NCBI RefSeq assembly: GCF_963576615.1
Contig: NC_088708.1
Coordinates: 9,858,001 to 9,922,000 of the forward strand
DNA: 64,000 nucleotides
DNA from: Watersipora subatra
Taxonomy: Eukaryota; Bryozoa; Gymnolaemata; Cheilostomatida; Watersiporidae
Reading direction: 5' to 3'
Shown here one piece after another: positions 27,501 to 42,800 of this stretch. A program made the translations under genes and the position numbers. The stretch's first letter is position 1, and every line of letters begins with the position of its first letter. Below the pieces are notes generated by a model. That model ran no database searches. It was not told where the DNA came from and worked only from the letters and a program-made list of their open reading frames with translations.

Positions 27501-30500
27501 CAGCCTCATTTCATCAGCCTCATTTCTTTCTCTCCCCAGCATGCTATCATCAACTAGAACCTTATTAATGGATGGCCACAGAGGAGAATGCTTCCCTCCA
27601 ACATGAGGTACTGATACGCTTAACATATGGATGCATTTGCATCCGCATTATACCCACAGTGTTGGTGTTAGTTATACCCACTGTTAGTTAATACCTACCT
27701 ACCTTTAGATGTACTTATAATGAATGCAGAACTCCTGAAAAGTCTTTTTACAGAATATACCTACCATATTGTGTAGCGATTGACATATCTCTCATTTACA
27801 TGATATACCTACCACTTTGTTTAGCAATTGACATACATTTATACCTAAGCTACAGAATATGCCTACTAGTTTGGATAGTAAAACTTGCATCACACTACAA
27901 CCTGTAAGCTACACTTGTGCTCATTTCGTATAGTTTGACACCGGAGATAAAATATTGGAGTGCAATGAAAGCAAGCGCAAAAAGACTACATGAATGGAAA
28001 GTAGATAACCGGTGGTCAAAACTGTACAGCATGTAGAACGTGAGCAGCAATGTTGCAAACACACTGCCTGTGTACTTAGTTAGCTCACAATATTCACTTT
28101 GATGACAGTCTTATCCACTCAGTTGTTAACCGTGATTTTACAAAAAATGAAGTGCAGAAGTAAGAGAAGCTGCTGTTACATATCAACAATACCTGTTCTT
28201 ATCTTGGAGTTTGTCCCACAGCTCTTCATTCTTCTGCGTAAGACAATCTAGCTGGTGCTGCAGACGTTTCTCACTCCCAGTAGAAAAGTGTCTCTTCCCA
28301 TCCCTTTCCTCATACACCCTCAACATCTGTGGAAGATCGCGGGCTAGCATTTCACACACAAACACACAAAATGTTGCAATTATCAGTCTGGGCTATAGAA
28401 CTGCAGCATTACCATCATCATATGTTCACTGGCCATACTGAAGATGAGCCACACAGCGTCTCAACAAAAACTAGGAATGTTCAAAAATGAGAGTATAACT
28501 AGCCTTAAATTGACCAATAGGAATTGACCACTAGGAGTAAATCTGATTATCAACGTCAGCTTATAAAAGGAAACTGTGGGTAGTTGTGGTTTTATCCCTC
28601 CTCAGTACGTGAACAATCTGGTCTGATGGCATCATAGAATGCAAAGACCACTGAACCACATATGATACCCTGAAGCCACATGCTATACCCTGGTATGATG
28701 ATACGGTAGGATGCATGGACCCACTGAAGATTATAAACCACATACCCTAGTCTGATCAAATATCAGGTTATATGGAGAAATGGATTTCAGCTGTGCTGTC
28801 AATTTACCTCTTCTAAAGAGTGAATCTTTTTCGATTGATCAAGTTCCTTTTGCCGGAAGAAAGCCAGCTCCTCATCAATTTTACTGTTAATCTAAAATCA
28901 TACCCATACCCATCCACTTCATGCACGTGATTATCAACATATTCTGATTTGGTGTATGTGGCTATGACTATGTCGCGGAGTTGGTGGCTGAGGTACAAAA
29001 ATACTGTTGAAATAAAATGTTCCAGCCTCTTTAGAGACATTCACAAGCTCAGATTGTTAATATAAGCAACTGTTGCATTTATACTCCACCGATAACATAA
29101 TAAAATATGCAAGTACAATGTATAATATCAGATATTGAAATATTCTTTATAGCTAATAGGTGCAACACCCTATTACTGCTGCTACAAATAACATACATGC
29201 AAATTACAAATTACATACAAAAGTAACCTTTAAAGGTTGACTTGAAACAAAATTTACATTACGATTATTTGTTATCAAATGGTTCACCATGTCTTACTCT
29301 GCTGTGTTGTGGGCTCAAAATATGTGAAAATGCGATTACAAGCTCTTAAAAGCTCAAAAACGAACAGTTAATCGCACCCATCACGAAAACACTGTAGGTT
29401 GGAATCCTCTCAAAACGCCTCAAATAGGACGTAGTTGAATACGATGTGCTTCTGTTTACACTTTGATGCAACCTCATTCGTCAAAATATTTTCACAAATA
29501 AACTTCACGTATTCAATAAAACCATGTCTATTGTCCTTATGCATTTATTTCATTATCATTGTAATGCTGTCACTTTGAGCACTGATATCTCAAAACCTAG
29601 CATAAGAATTTAGTTAAATTTTTTAACCTTAGCTCAAAGGGGTGCATATCATCATCTGATAAACATGAGGAGCCTATTGGTCACCTGTGATGGTCGAAAA
29701 ATGCTGCAGAAATTGTTCGTGCTATTTGGCGAGAAATATGGGTCACATAATCAGATTATGAATAGATGATTAGACCAAGCTGAAACATAACTGTAAAGTA
29801 GCGAGCATCTATATTTGATGAGGGCTTTCCGGTAAAACTCGAAGTGTTTTATATTGAGCCTTTTATTGGCCTTTCATTTCACGTGATAACATCACGTATC
29901 AAAACAATAACCACGTCGAGTTGAATATGTCATCAAAATAGAGGTATTCCAACCTACAGCCATTTTCGTGATAACTGTTTGTTCTTGAGCTTTTAAGAGT
30001 TTGTAATCAAATTTCTACATATTTTGCACTTGAAACACAGCAGAATAAGAAATGGTGAACTTTTTGATACCAAATAACTGTAATGTGAATTTAGTTTCAA
30101 GTCAACCTTTAAATTTAAGTAAGCCGTGTGAATAACACAGAACCGTTCTTACTGCCAACATTAGACATGAGTTGATGCAGTTTAGACTGTTGTCTATAGT
30201 AATAATGTAGTGTCACTGATTCTAATATTTTTTTTGATTAATGGAAACTTGTGCTTTAAATATGCAGCAGAAACTCTGCTTGCAAAGGTTTTCAAATGAA
30301 GAAAGGTCTGTTCTTAGAAATATTGCTCGTAGTATGAAACGCGCTGCTGGCCGTTTAAGTGGATAGGCAGCTCAGTTCAAAAGTGGAGCACCTGAGCTAA
30401 TTTGCCATTAGCTGATGCTCAGCAACTTACTGCCATCCTATTGGCCCGCTTTTCCCGCAAGTACCAAAAATGCCTCTCAGAATCAGTTGCTAGTGAAATT

Positions 30501-33500
30501 CAGTAAATGGCCCTAGCCTTGATAAGTCGGCCAACACCAAAGGTAAACAAACATATTATTCGTAGTTTTCATTTGTTATTTCTGTTCTTTCATTTTTGGG
30601 TGTACATTTTCTACTTAGTAACAATCTTATATATACTACTTATTATGTAGTAACAATCGAACTCTAATATGTATTTGTTACAGGCTTTAACCATTATTTA
30701 TGATTTATACATTTATTATGTCAGACTTTTGTGGGGGTTTGGGTATGGATTAGGGCATTTATATGGTAAAATGTGTTTCTACTTTAGAAAATTTTGCTTC
30801 AGGAACGAATCAATTTAGCGAGTAGAGTTTCCGATGTGTAATTACAAGCATTGGCCAAATTTACTATGTATTCATGCAATAAACCTTTTATCTATCTATA
30901 ATTCAGATTAACTTGCACAAAATTTTAGTAAATTTTATCAGAGAGTATCAATATTTTTGCTATCGTTTGTGATTGTTTTGATGTTTGAGGTGATCTGATT
31001 GCCAGGATGCTTCACGATTAAAATCAGCAAAACATGATCGAGATTAAACCACTCAAATCAAGCGAAAGTCCGATTATGATGTCTATAATTGCACTTGAAT
31101 TCAACTAATTCAACTTGAACGCAATCAGCCGATATCAACTATCTCAACGATAACTACTGACGTCGTTTTGCACGTATTTTTTACCGAGCGTTTAAAGCCC
31201 GGTCTAGTTTTATCGATTTTAATCTTGAAACATCCTGGCAGTCAGATCAACATAAAATAAAAAAACAATCGCGAATGATAGAAAATTATAAATACTTTCT
31301 GATGAAATCTACAAAATTTTGTGTGTAAGTTTGACCTTATGCAAATACACGTACTTTTTACAAATATGATCCACGCATTTGGGCACCTGACAGATGTCAG
31401 TCATTTGCCAACAGGTATACCAAAATTAGGATGTATGTCTATGTGGCTACAGAAATGCCATTTTACGAAAACAGAATATTACAGACATAGACAGCTAAGC
31501 ACCTTGTCTTGCTGATCTGTTTGCTGTATATGTGCTCCCTCGCATTCTCGCAGCATTTTCTCTGTATTTTGTTGCAACTCCTCGAGTTGTCTAATTATGG
31601 ACTCCCTCTGCCGGGCATTTGCCTCGCATTGATGATGTGTCTCCCAGAGATCTCGAAGCTCCCGGCTACATAACACGATAGCAAGTTACATCTAGATGGT
31701 GTTTCCCACAAATCATTCAACTGTATGGCAGCATAACACCAGCTCACCAACAGTGCATTTCAGAGGCATCCCCTTACCGCGCCACATCAAGCTCTCTACT
31801 TTTGCTTTTTAATTCATTGGTGATCTTTTTGAGTTGTGACTCATACTTCCTGCCGAGCTCAGTGAGTTTTCCTTCCTGCAACGCAAAGGAACGTTGTTAG
31901 ACATGAACGTACTTGCCCCAACTCAAGCCTATAATCATCATTTCAGAAAATTAAAGCTACTTCGAGTAATGAACTCCGCTCAAGCTTAGTATTTTTAGAG
32001 ACCAAAAAACTAACCTGAAAAAACATTCAATTTAGAAGAATTAAATCAAGCAAACCTGAATCTTTCTCTCATCAACTCCTACAACCCAAATGGTCAACTA
32101 CAGGAAGACGCACCAGCTGCATATCTACATATTTTAACCATGACTCACTAGTCTCGTCTGCCTATGCTGTTGATGATTATGACAAGCTACTGAGTTCTGA
32201 GTACGGCTCATCTATCATCAGGGGGAGGTTAAACAAAGTAAATAACCAGATAATATTTGCGCTACCTTCTCTTGACCAAGTTGACCAGTAAGCACTGCCC
32301 AAAAGATGTGCTTCTTACACAATTATGGGAACTATTTGAGGTTGTTTTTGGTTTTATAAGCTCTGAGATAACTAAGATGGAGTCTTGTTAACCGTGATAT
32401 GAATACTGCTGCGTGCGGACCCACGGAGTCACCAAGAAGTCTCGATAGGACGAATAAAAAAACGCAATGTAAAAACTGTTAATACACAAAAATGTGTGTC
32501 AATTGAAATACGATGCATGATGGATGCAAATTTTTCTGAATTGTATGTCCAATGTGAATCCTTGCCAAAATCATGATGAATTCCTTGAGAAGTATTACCA
32601 CATGATATATATGCCATCTCCTGGAAGTAATGAACATGGATGAACATAGCTGATGCAGCAGTGAAACTGTTCATGTATAGAATGGCCATCAGCGACCTAT
32701 TTATTCTATTCCAGAGCAAGCAAGCACTCAGTAAGTCTTTCAGAATTATACTCCCCTAACACAATAAAACCCTACAGAAGTTCAAATTTAACATAACTCC
32801 CTTCTCACAGAGAGGATGCAATTTCCATAGTTGACAAATTCTATTTAAGTTGAAATAACTCCACTCAAACTTGACAACGCCAAAACGCATGACCCACCAA
32901 TGAGATGATACCTTACGACAGCTTATGTTATGAGCCATCTGCCACTCTAATTATGTAAGTCACTTGCTTCCTCATTCATTAATTTGAATGAAAAAATTAA
33001 GCAATTGTTAAAATGAGTTTATTTACCATATTACTCTTCATTAAACAAAAACAAAAGTATCATATATAATTAACAAAAGGTCTGTCAAAAGTATTCCATT
33101 TCAAAAGTTCTAACACAAGTATTTATATTAAGGTCTTACCTACATAAAAAGACTGCAGAATGGATTTTAACTCAAACTTTAGCAAATTATATCCGACACG
33201 AAAGCAGTTGTAAAAAGGCGTAGTTCTTGGCAGACTAGTGCGCATGTTTTAAAGAAGGGCTATTTCTGAATAATTAAAAATGGGTATATCTGATCAATAT
33301 TTATTGTGGGTAAAAAGGAAGAATAAAACAACCATGATACATACATATGGGACCTGCTTAAAATGAATAAAACTGAGGAAAACTACAGAAAATCCCTCTC
33401 TCATACTAATATTATTTTTTCATAAAAATTGAAGTTTCTACAAATTTTTGGGACTGTATAAGTTTTTTGCAAACAAAGAATTAAAAAATAATTCTCAGTA

Positions 33501-36500
33501 ACAGAAAGCAGGAATAAAAAAGAATTCAGCTAACACAATGAGATAACACATTAAAAATAAAAACCACCTTTGAAGTTGGAGAGGCGTTACGAGACGAAGT
33601 AACAAAAAGCTCCCTGTTTTCTAATGTACTAACTAGGAGAGCCAAGTAACATTGTTGATGATTTTTTGGAGAGATACCAAAAAGATGAAAAAATCACAGA
33701 GGGCTAAAACTGTCAAACCTCTCGCCTTGGCATAATTTGTTTAATCCCAGAACAAAATATCACGTTTCAACCAATGTGGCTATAACAGTTTCAGGTAATA
33801 AGTACAGAATACAGAAAGGCACTATAGCTTTTAGGAGCCAGTAACTTACAGTGATACTATCAACCAGTACAAGTAAAGAATGTCCTTGTTGACAGCTAAA
33901 CTGGTCAGGGACACTTGTAGTTGAGAAGATATCATGCCTACAGACAGCTCTATAATAGCAGTACCCTTGTTTGTTATTTAAAGGTCAAATTGATTAGATA
34001 GACAAGCAATCATCAAGAGCAACTAGATGATCTGATATACAGGAGAGGAGTGCTATAAAGATTAACTGACAGCAGCAAGTTTCATAGCATTAACAGCGGC
34101 ATTAACAGCAGCAAATAAAATTACAGATTGGGCAGATTACAGATTATTACAGATTACAGCCTTTTTGTGTGATTTCAACCAAATACCATTTTTATTAACA
34201 TTTTCGAGTGACGAAAATGGACAAGAAGATTCGTGATCTTTGCAATATATAACTGGAAACAGCTGCGACGCTGTATAATTATATGAAAAACCACTCGTTT
34301 TTTAACTGGATAATCTAAAAATTGTCCGTTCAACACCCTTATTGATAAAGGCTGAGCATGTGTTAATAGATTTTTAACAAATGACTTCTGAAAATTGAAA
34401 ATTTTCACGGGCTATTTTTCATATTTCCTAATTGTGAAGGAAGAATTTCTTGCATGTGTGAGGCATAAGAAGTACGCACAAACTGATTGGTGTACGCAAT
34501 TCTATAACTACCCAGCGAAAGTTAATGCAGGTGTATAAATACAGCACAGACTTTTGGCATTTGTGGAATCTGCGTCAAGCTTACCTACATTATAATTGCC
34601 ATAAAACCTCTATTTGAATGCCATGGCGCATTTCAACCCTTCCCCTATTATAGTGGCAGTAAATTGGAGATGGCGTTCAAATAGAGGGTGGCGGTGTAGT
34701 TTTCAAATAGCTTAGCAGAATTTTGGGAAGATAAATTTAACCAATTTACAGGTGAAGCGAATGTCACCTATATTTTGCGCTCTCCTTCTTGTAGAGTGAC
34801 ATTAACCCTTTTAGATGTAAGAAATCTGTTAACTTACCTCCAACTTGTCATAGATCTCTAAATAAATATGCATTGGGAAACCGAAAAATATCTCTACCAG
34901 TTAATATCTATTGCTTGCAATTAACCTGCGACGATATTAATGCCTGTGCCCTCCTTTGCAATTAGAGCTTTCAATTTTTTATTTGATTTTTAATTTATAA
35001 CTATATTTAACAGTGTTGCATAAAATCTCATTGCAATCATTGATATGTCTGCTACGATTTGCACCCAAAACTAGCTTTTTATGTGCAATAGAAAAGGAGT
35101 GATAGCGTCGATCCATTGTAAACCGAGATAAGATAACTGTACGAATGCCATTAAATAATATGCTATAAATCTAAAAAATTTTAAGTTATATAATAGTAAT
35201 CTATTAAATGCTACAAATATATATTTAAATACAAGTGACATAAACAAACCATACTTATAATATACATGCAAAAACAAAAGTTAACATTTTTGAGGCAAAA
35301 ATATTTGCATCGTTTGCTTGGCCAGTTGCGTTCTGATTGTTGTTTTCATTTGAAACGATTTAATCTTCTTATGGCTGTCTGATACCTTCCACAGTGTCTT
35401 CTGACCTCAACTCCTCTTTACTATACTGTACTCCTGAACTAGCTGATGTTAGCATCCAAACAAGTTTTTTAGCAGATCAAAACTTTTACGTGTTGCATTT
35501 CGCCCAAATAATGATAAACTTTTAGACCCATGGGCGCTAAAAGTTTTTTATTCTAAAAGTTTAAAAGTGGTATCAAAACTTTTTCAATGTATTAAGATTA
35601 TTCATTTGACATTATTATCAGCACTTGATGGATTGGCCATTCTACCGATGAGCATGCCTGAATACGGGTGAATGAGTTTGTATGTTTTACTTGAAACGCT
35701 TGCATTATAAAAATGTTCAAAGAAGCCAAGTGATTGTTTCCTATAGTTCCCCAAAAAAGCAAGAATATAAATGGCTAAAAACTACACTCAACACATATTA
35801 CATAAATGATGCATAAAACTCACACCTAACAAATCGGCAAACCCGATAGAAGTCGGCAATGACATCGTCATCATGACACATCATATGGCTGTACCAAAAC
35901 TACCTTATCAGTGACCACATCAAGACGGCTGCTTAAGGCTTTCATAGAATCTGTCAGCACTCTCTTCTCCTCATCGGAAGTCTCCAGTTGAGCGGTCAGC
36001 CTATCTCTGTCATCTCCAGATCTAGACAGTTCCTCTTTCAATCTCTGGCAGGTGCTTGTTAGCTCATCTGCAGTTGAATACATTAACATTGCACCTATAT
36101 GACTAGACATATCCATGGCTGCACTACAATCATGTGCAGTGTGAGCATAGCAAAATCATCTTTTACTCAAACACCCACAGAGCTAAGTAATTTAGTCTCA
36201 TACAATATACTACCTATCAGCAGGGTGCAGTCTATTAAATACGAGCATCCTATACATGTAGAGCATCCTATACATGTAGCGCCTATCAACATTTTATTCA
36301 TTGCCATACCTATTGAAGACAAAAGTTCCTCATGTCTTTTGATATGTTCTGCCCGTTCCATTTCCACTTGCCGCCTTAGCTCGGACATTTGCTCAGTAGT
36401 TCGTACTACCTCTGTCTGGCGCTGCGCCAACTCATCCTGACATTCCAGACGCCTGTGAATAAACAGCATCCTTGAGAAGCCAAATATCTGAACATTTTAG

Positions 36501-39500
36501 AGAAGGAAGTTGTTTGAACTGATGAATATCATAAAATTATTGTAGTAATGATGGTGCTCTCCGAAAGTTGCACGAGTGTCACATTGCAGTTCTACCAAAT
36601 GATTCCTCGAATATCAATCAAATCCAGCAAACTATATATATAGAGACTAGTTCTTTAAGATGACAAGAGAAAATATTCAAATAACACTGTTTTTATACAA
36701 GACCAGTGCCCTGGCAGTCTGGTGTGGAGTAAGAGATGGTCAGGTGTGCCAATAAAGCACGGAGAATAAGTATGTGCATAATAATTCTAAAACATGGAAG
36801 TGAAATGATTGGTGCAGTTGTCACCCAATCACCTCTTGAAGCTCGTTGTCGCGGTTTTGAATCCTGTATGACACAACTTTTTTCCAACCTCCAACCATGG
36901 CTTTGGACAAACAGACCGGCTCCCGCTATAGTAATCAAATGGTGAGTGTATGGCGAAAAAAACTTACCTTTTGATTATTGCGGAAAATTGTATTCATTAA
37001 AAAAGTCCAATAATGACCAACACATCTTGACTGACGATGGATCCACCTCGGTAATGATGGCCAGGAGAGGCTGACATGACAATCAACAAAACAAGACATA
37101 CTGAGGCTTCCAGGACATCCCAAAGAATGTTTCCAAGTATTTGAGTATCAGACACATCAAAGTGCTAGGTGCTTATCAAAAGCAAGCAACCAATGTAACA
37201 GCCTGTAGGAGGATAACAATTTCCTTACAACTTATTACGGTTAATAACAATAGCTAATGTAATCAAAATTGATATTGCATAAATTAAACCATTCTTTGGA
37301 ATAATCAAGGCAGTAACACTTAACAAAACGTGTACCAGATTCCTGCCCTACATATATTCTCTGAACGACACTAACAATTTCTTGCATCAATTATTAACAA
37401 GCAATCTTCTTCAGAATATTGCACAAATCTCCTTAATATCGGTCGTTAAAAGATGTGTCCCAAGATCAGCTTTAGATAGTGTATGATAACTTAAATACAG
37501 GCTTCATTGTTACACCTTACAGAATCTTCAAACATCATCTCAAGCAGCATGTGGTGAATAGGTGTGATTAAAGTGGCACCATGGCCAGATTTGTTTTAAT
37601 CGGAGGTTATCTGCTGCTGTTAGTACAAAGAGATTTGCGCTGTCAGTTAATTTTTAACATCTTTAAACCTGATAATTAAACTTCCTCAAAGATTTGGATG
37701 CATTACTTGTCCACATGTGGTGTTTGTAGTTTTCAAAAAAACTAGTGTTCACTAGTTTTTTTCCTAGTGCTATTCTGAAGTAATGGTCGGGTTCTATAGC
37801 AAAAACATCATTTGAATTCTGTGTTTAGCTCTTGCTCTTGTGTTAACAAATGTGTAATGACTACTGGAAGATGGCATAAAATTCTGCATAAATGCTTTAA
37901 AGTTTAACTTATGGTACATTCTTCGCATAGTTAAATAGTAGCCCGATATCATTGTGTTTGTTTAGCACAGTTTTTAATCGTAGTAAAGAAATACAAGTAA
38001 AGAGACACAAGAGGTAGAATAAATCAATTAAATATTAACTTGATAAGTAATTACCTTGTGATGCGTGGCTAGACACCAGGTCAACGCAAGCGCATACGAC
38101 AACAGACCAACAGAATGTAAGTGACATTGGGACCAGCTTAAAAATACTAAACACGCTGAATATTTTAGTAGCGAGCTAATGGCTATCAAATAACACTACA
38201 TGTACATTAACAGGCTGTTAAAAAGATTTTAACATCTTTATCGAGTGTAATGATAATACATATTCAGAGACCAAGTTTGAATGCTCAAGGGCATGGGATT
38301 ACATACATCTACTCACTTGTGACTCATGAAATTCAACTCTTGTGACTGATGTTCGAGCGCCTGCTGCAGCTCTATAATCTTCTCATCTTTCAATTTTAAA
38401 ATATCTAAAACTTTTCTGTCCTTTTCTTCCGCTTTCTCTTTCTCTCTAAAATTAGAGCTATTAGGTAACAGAAACAGTAACATGATTGATTTTAAATACA
38501 ACATGTGATCCACAGTCACGATAGTTGTGGGTCAACTTTAATCATTTTGAGGCTTATCGGTACGCTTCAACTTATAGACCATCCAAATTGAATAACCCCA
38601 AACTTTTTGCCTTTATTAAAATTCAAGCAATTTAATGAAAAGTAGTATTGAGCCGTGAGATGCCGGGTATTTCTCTCATTCTCAACCAGATAGTCTGAAG
38701 GAGGGTGTCTAAGAGGCTGGTTCTCCAGAACCAGACAGAGTTTTGAAGTCGAATATTCTTTGCGACTTTGTGTAAGGCACGGAGCAAATGCATTTGAAGT
38801 TGAGATGAAATCAGTGTCAGTCATTTATGCAAACTAACAGACGCATAATGACACAAGTTAGATGTACTAATATAAATGTACTAATATAGATGTACTAATA
38901 TAGATGTACTAATATAGATGTACTAATATAGATGTACTAATATAAATGTACTAATATAAATGTACTAATATAGATGTACTAATACAGATGTACTAATATA
39001 GATGTACTAATATAAATGTACTAATATAGATGTACTAATATAAATGTACTAATATATATGTACTAATATAGATGTACGTGTAATTATAAACTGATGGTCA
39101 CAAACTTTGCTGGCATTTAAAATGTTCAACCAATGACCTAATGTGATGGCAAGCAGAGGTAAAATCAAAGTTTTTTATCAACAAACAGAAACTGAAATTC
39201 AATCCGTTTTTTGAGCAAAAAAACACAACTTCATCACTTGATTAGTCATCATAGGCATACCTCTATGACATAGCATAACTTTCAGCACCCCCAAACACCA
39301 AACTATTTTGTGAGCGAGAACTAGTTAGTTGCCGCCAGTACGTGGCATTTAATAAATAATTCGGTGTAATGACAAGCTCGGTCAAGTACTTAGACATACT
39401 TAAGAATAAAAACTACGGTTTCAAAAGCAAAACTACAAATGTTTAGACTGCCAATCACAATGGTTAACTAAAAAACTTAACTCTGCATCATTCTTAGGGA

Positions 39501-39807
39501 CCGTAAATATAAGAACAAACAAAATCTTTGGAGTCTCCTCCCCAATGCTCAACTTTTAAGGGTCAATCTAATTAACATGTCATGACTCACTACCAGGAAT
39601 CTCATTCCTTTATATTTTAAAGTTGAAGTACTAGCACTCTAACAGATGTAATTTACCTAGTACATAAACATATAACCTGGTATATATTATAATCATAAAA
39701 TCGTATAAATATTCTATAATAGTCCTAGTATTATATGTCCAACTCACTAATCACTTGACAATCTTGTTCATAAAAACCGACCCTAATGCTTATGTAAAGT
39801 ATCAATA

Positions 39808-39880
<73 letters not shown>

Positions 39881-42800
39881 ACACACCAATCTATTAATAG
39901 GAACCAAACTCTAAGGAAAACACCAACACCTTCGTTTCTTCTCGCTCATAAAATCTTTACTCCAACCCTGCCCTCACTTTCAGAGCTTCAAGCAAGCAGT
40001 AATCAATATCGATGAATCTTTTTTATGCTAAAAAAGATTCTGGTGTAACTTTTACTCTGTATCTATGGGTCAATCGCAAGGTTTTGTTACTTCTGCGCTG
40101 AAAGACTTGACAAATGTGATGATACCTTTCTACGACAAGAGCTACAGCTTCTGTCACGTCAGGAGATGCTACCTGAAGTTTCTTCCATAGGGACCACACA
40201 AATTCTTTATCAACCTGTAATTTTACAGATAATTAATGACAGAAATCTAGCTTCAAGGACATTGATAACTGCCAACTGCCATAACTCACTAAGAAAGCTC
40301 AAACCAGCCATAGTATTGATTATATTTATGTACAACGCTGTCACTATATAAAGACAATGAAGAAATTTTTACTAACAGAGAACTTAACGGGTGCTGACGG
40401 AAAGACTGAAATTTACCTGTAAAATTGTCAAAAAATAAACAAAACAAATGAAGTGTAAGGAGACTGATGAGCAAACAGTTGGCTGTATAGGAACAACAAT
40501 TTTTTCTTTATATGTCCAAAAATGTACATGTTTGCATAGTGTGTGTAGTATATTTTCACTGACTGCTCAAGAACTCTGACGCGCAACAATCGTCAAAACT
40601 GAAATCCGCATTGTTAATGAGAAGCAGAATGTTACAAAGATGGGAGACAAGTGTAGGCTATAATAGCCTTCTATATTTCTTAAATACTCAAATATTATTT
40701 TATACATCTTTATTTTAATAATAATTATATGCAGCATATAGAGAGATACAAAGTTGGTAATGAAATGTGAGCGGACAGAATAAGCATAATGCATACCGAG
40801 GCTGAAATATCAAAGGACGTTTTAATCATCTGCACCAGATATCGATGAACAAGTCAATATTGTTAACAAGCAAACTTGTTAAAAATATTGCACAGTAAAT
40901 AATTGTAACATACACGAGACTGCAATGGCATCTAGCAGAATAAACAAGTAAAAGCTATGAGAGACTGCTGTAGTGTAAGGCAATTTTGTACAGCAACTTA
41001 CAACTAAAACAGCTAAATAGCACTAAGCTCAATGAAATACTTGAGCTAAGCAAACTTTGACCTTTAGATGGCGTGACAATTTGTTTAGTGTAGCAGGTGG
41101 TACCATACAAGACAAAACACGGACCATTAACCAATACTATTATGAAAGTGAGAGCACAAAAAGACGTTACCAATTACCTGGCATTGAGCAAGATCCTCAC
41201 GAAGTCTCAAGTTTTCATCTCTTAGCTTCCGTATATCATTTGATGGTACATCTGAGACTAGAACATGTACATAGTAATTTCATTTGATGGAAATCTCAGA
41301 CAAGAACATGTACATAGTAATATCATTTGAGGGACATCTCAGACAAGAACATGTACATAATAATATCATTTGATGGCACATTTCAGACTAGAACATGTAC
41401 ATAGTAATATCATTTGATGTTACATCTGAGACTAGTACATGTACATAGTAATATTAAATATAACAGACGATTATTAGCATTGAAATGTAAAACAACACAA
41501 AGTAAAATGTAAGAATAGCAAAATATGCATTTTCTTGCAAAGATAACTATCCTGTACATAGGTTAACATGAGTACACTGAGATTTAAAAACTAAGATTTA
41601 AGAATCATTGAATGAGTTGTTTTCACAAGCTAATGCCAGACAGTAGGGACAACTAAGTTTTCTGATTTTATGATACCTAATGACACACTATATGGTTTAA
41701 ACGTTAACAAATAACTGGGAAGATTAGAACATTTTAATCGAGATACTAGCCAACAACAACAGTTTGCATAGCCGTTGAATGTATGCCAGCTAACGCTTGT
41801 TTTAGTTCTGTTTATGCTCAATGTGAAAGAACTCTTAAAACATGTAGAAGTTTATCTCATGAGAGTTGCATTCTCTTGAATACATAGCCAACGCTACAGC
41901 CAAATGAAACAAAAATTACGATAATCTTTCATTTTAATCACTGAGTAGAGCTGTGAAAATAATTTTTTTCTTAAATCACTGAGTAAAGCTGTGGAAATAA
42001 TATTTTTCTTAAAATAAGCTTAAAAAGTAGCATAAGAAGTTATTTATACAAAAAAGAAGGCGTTCACAATGGCAATTTCAGTGCCAGCACAACCAATAAG
42101 AAAGAACTGCAGGGTCCAAGTGTGTAACCAATTGTAAATTTCTTTCAAATTTATGTAGTATGTATTTGGGATTCAAAACATTTTCCTTGAATTTTTTGTT
42201 GACAATGAAAACTTCATTGTTTGTCATGCAATAACACATCATAATAAAATTGTTAGCCGAGGTTGCTATTAAGCTTGTCCACATTGCGAAAGTTGTGGCA
42301 ATGTGCATACTTTTTACTAATCACAACTCTCAAAGGATAGTGAGCTAGAAGGTAACACTCAGGATTCAAGTTTCACTGCTTAAATCAATTTGATTCTTCA
42401 ATAATTTTCCAGCAAATATACCTGGCGTGTTAATATCAGCTAAAAACTAAGTGCTATACTAATATATATATTTAACTTGTGCCATACAGCTTATTCCCTA
42501 ATGTAAATACCAAAGAAATGTGCACATATTACAATATAAAACAAAATTAAGACTAGCAAAACACTCCACACAACTCATTTTATGTTTAAATCCATCAGAA
42601 CAATAATCAGTTAAAAACATGAAATTGATATAACACAATAAAATTGCCTACTTAAGCCGATGACAACTGAATCAATGGGTTATCTTAGAAAAAACTGGCC
42701 ATTCACAATTTACGAGTTATTATCAAAAGAACTTGAGTCAAGTGGGTGTACTAAAACACTTCAATCAAAAGTTAGGTTGGAGTTGTCTTTAACTCAAAAA

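Noticed and set aside
30240..30540. Somewhat GC-richer stretch that might be a decayed coding sequence
   Set aside because: No open frame or recognisable protein similarity in any frame.
36805..36880. A functional tRNA gene
   Set aside because: The B-box-like motif is imperfect and no cloverleaf with paired acceptor stem could be drawn.
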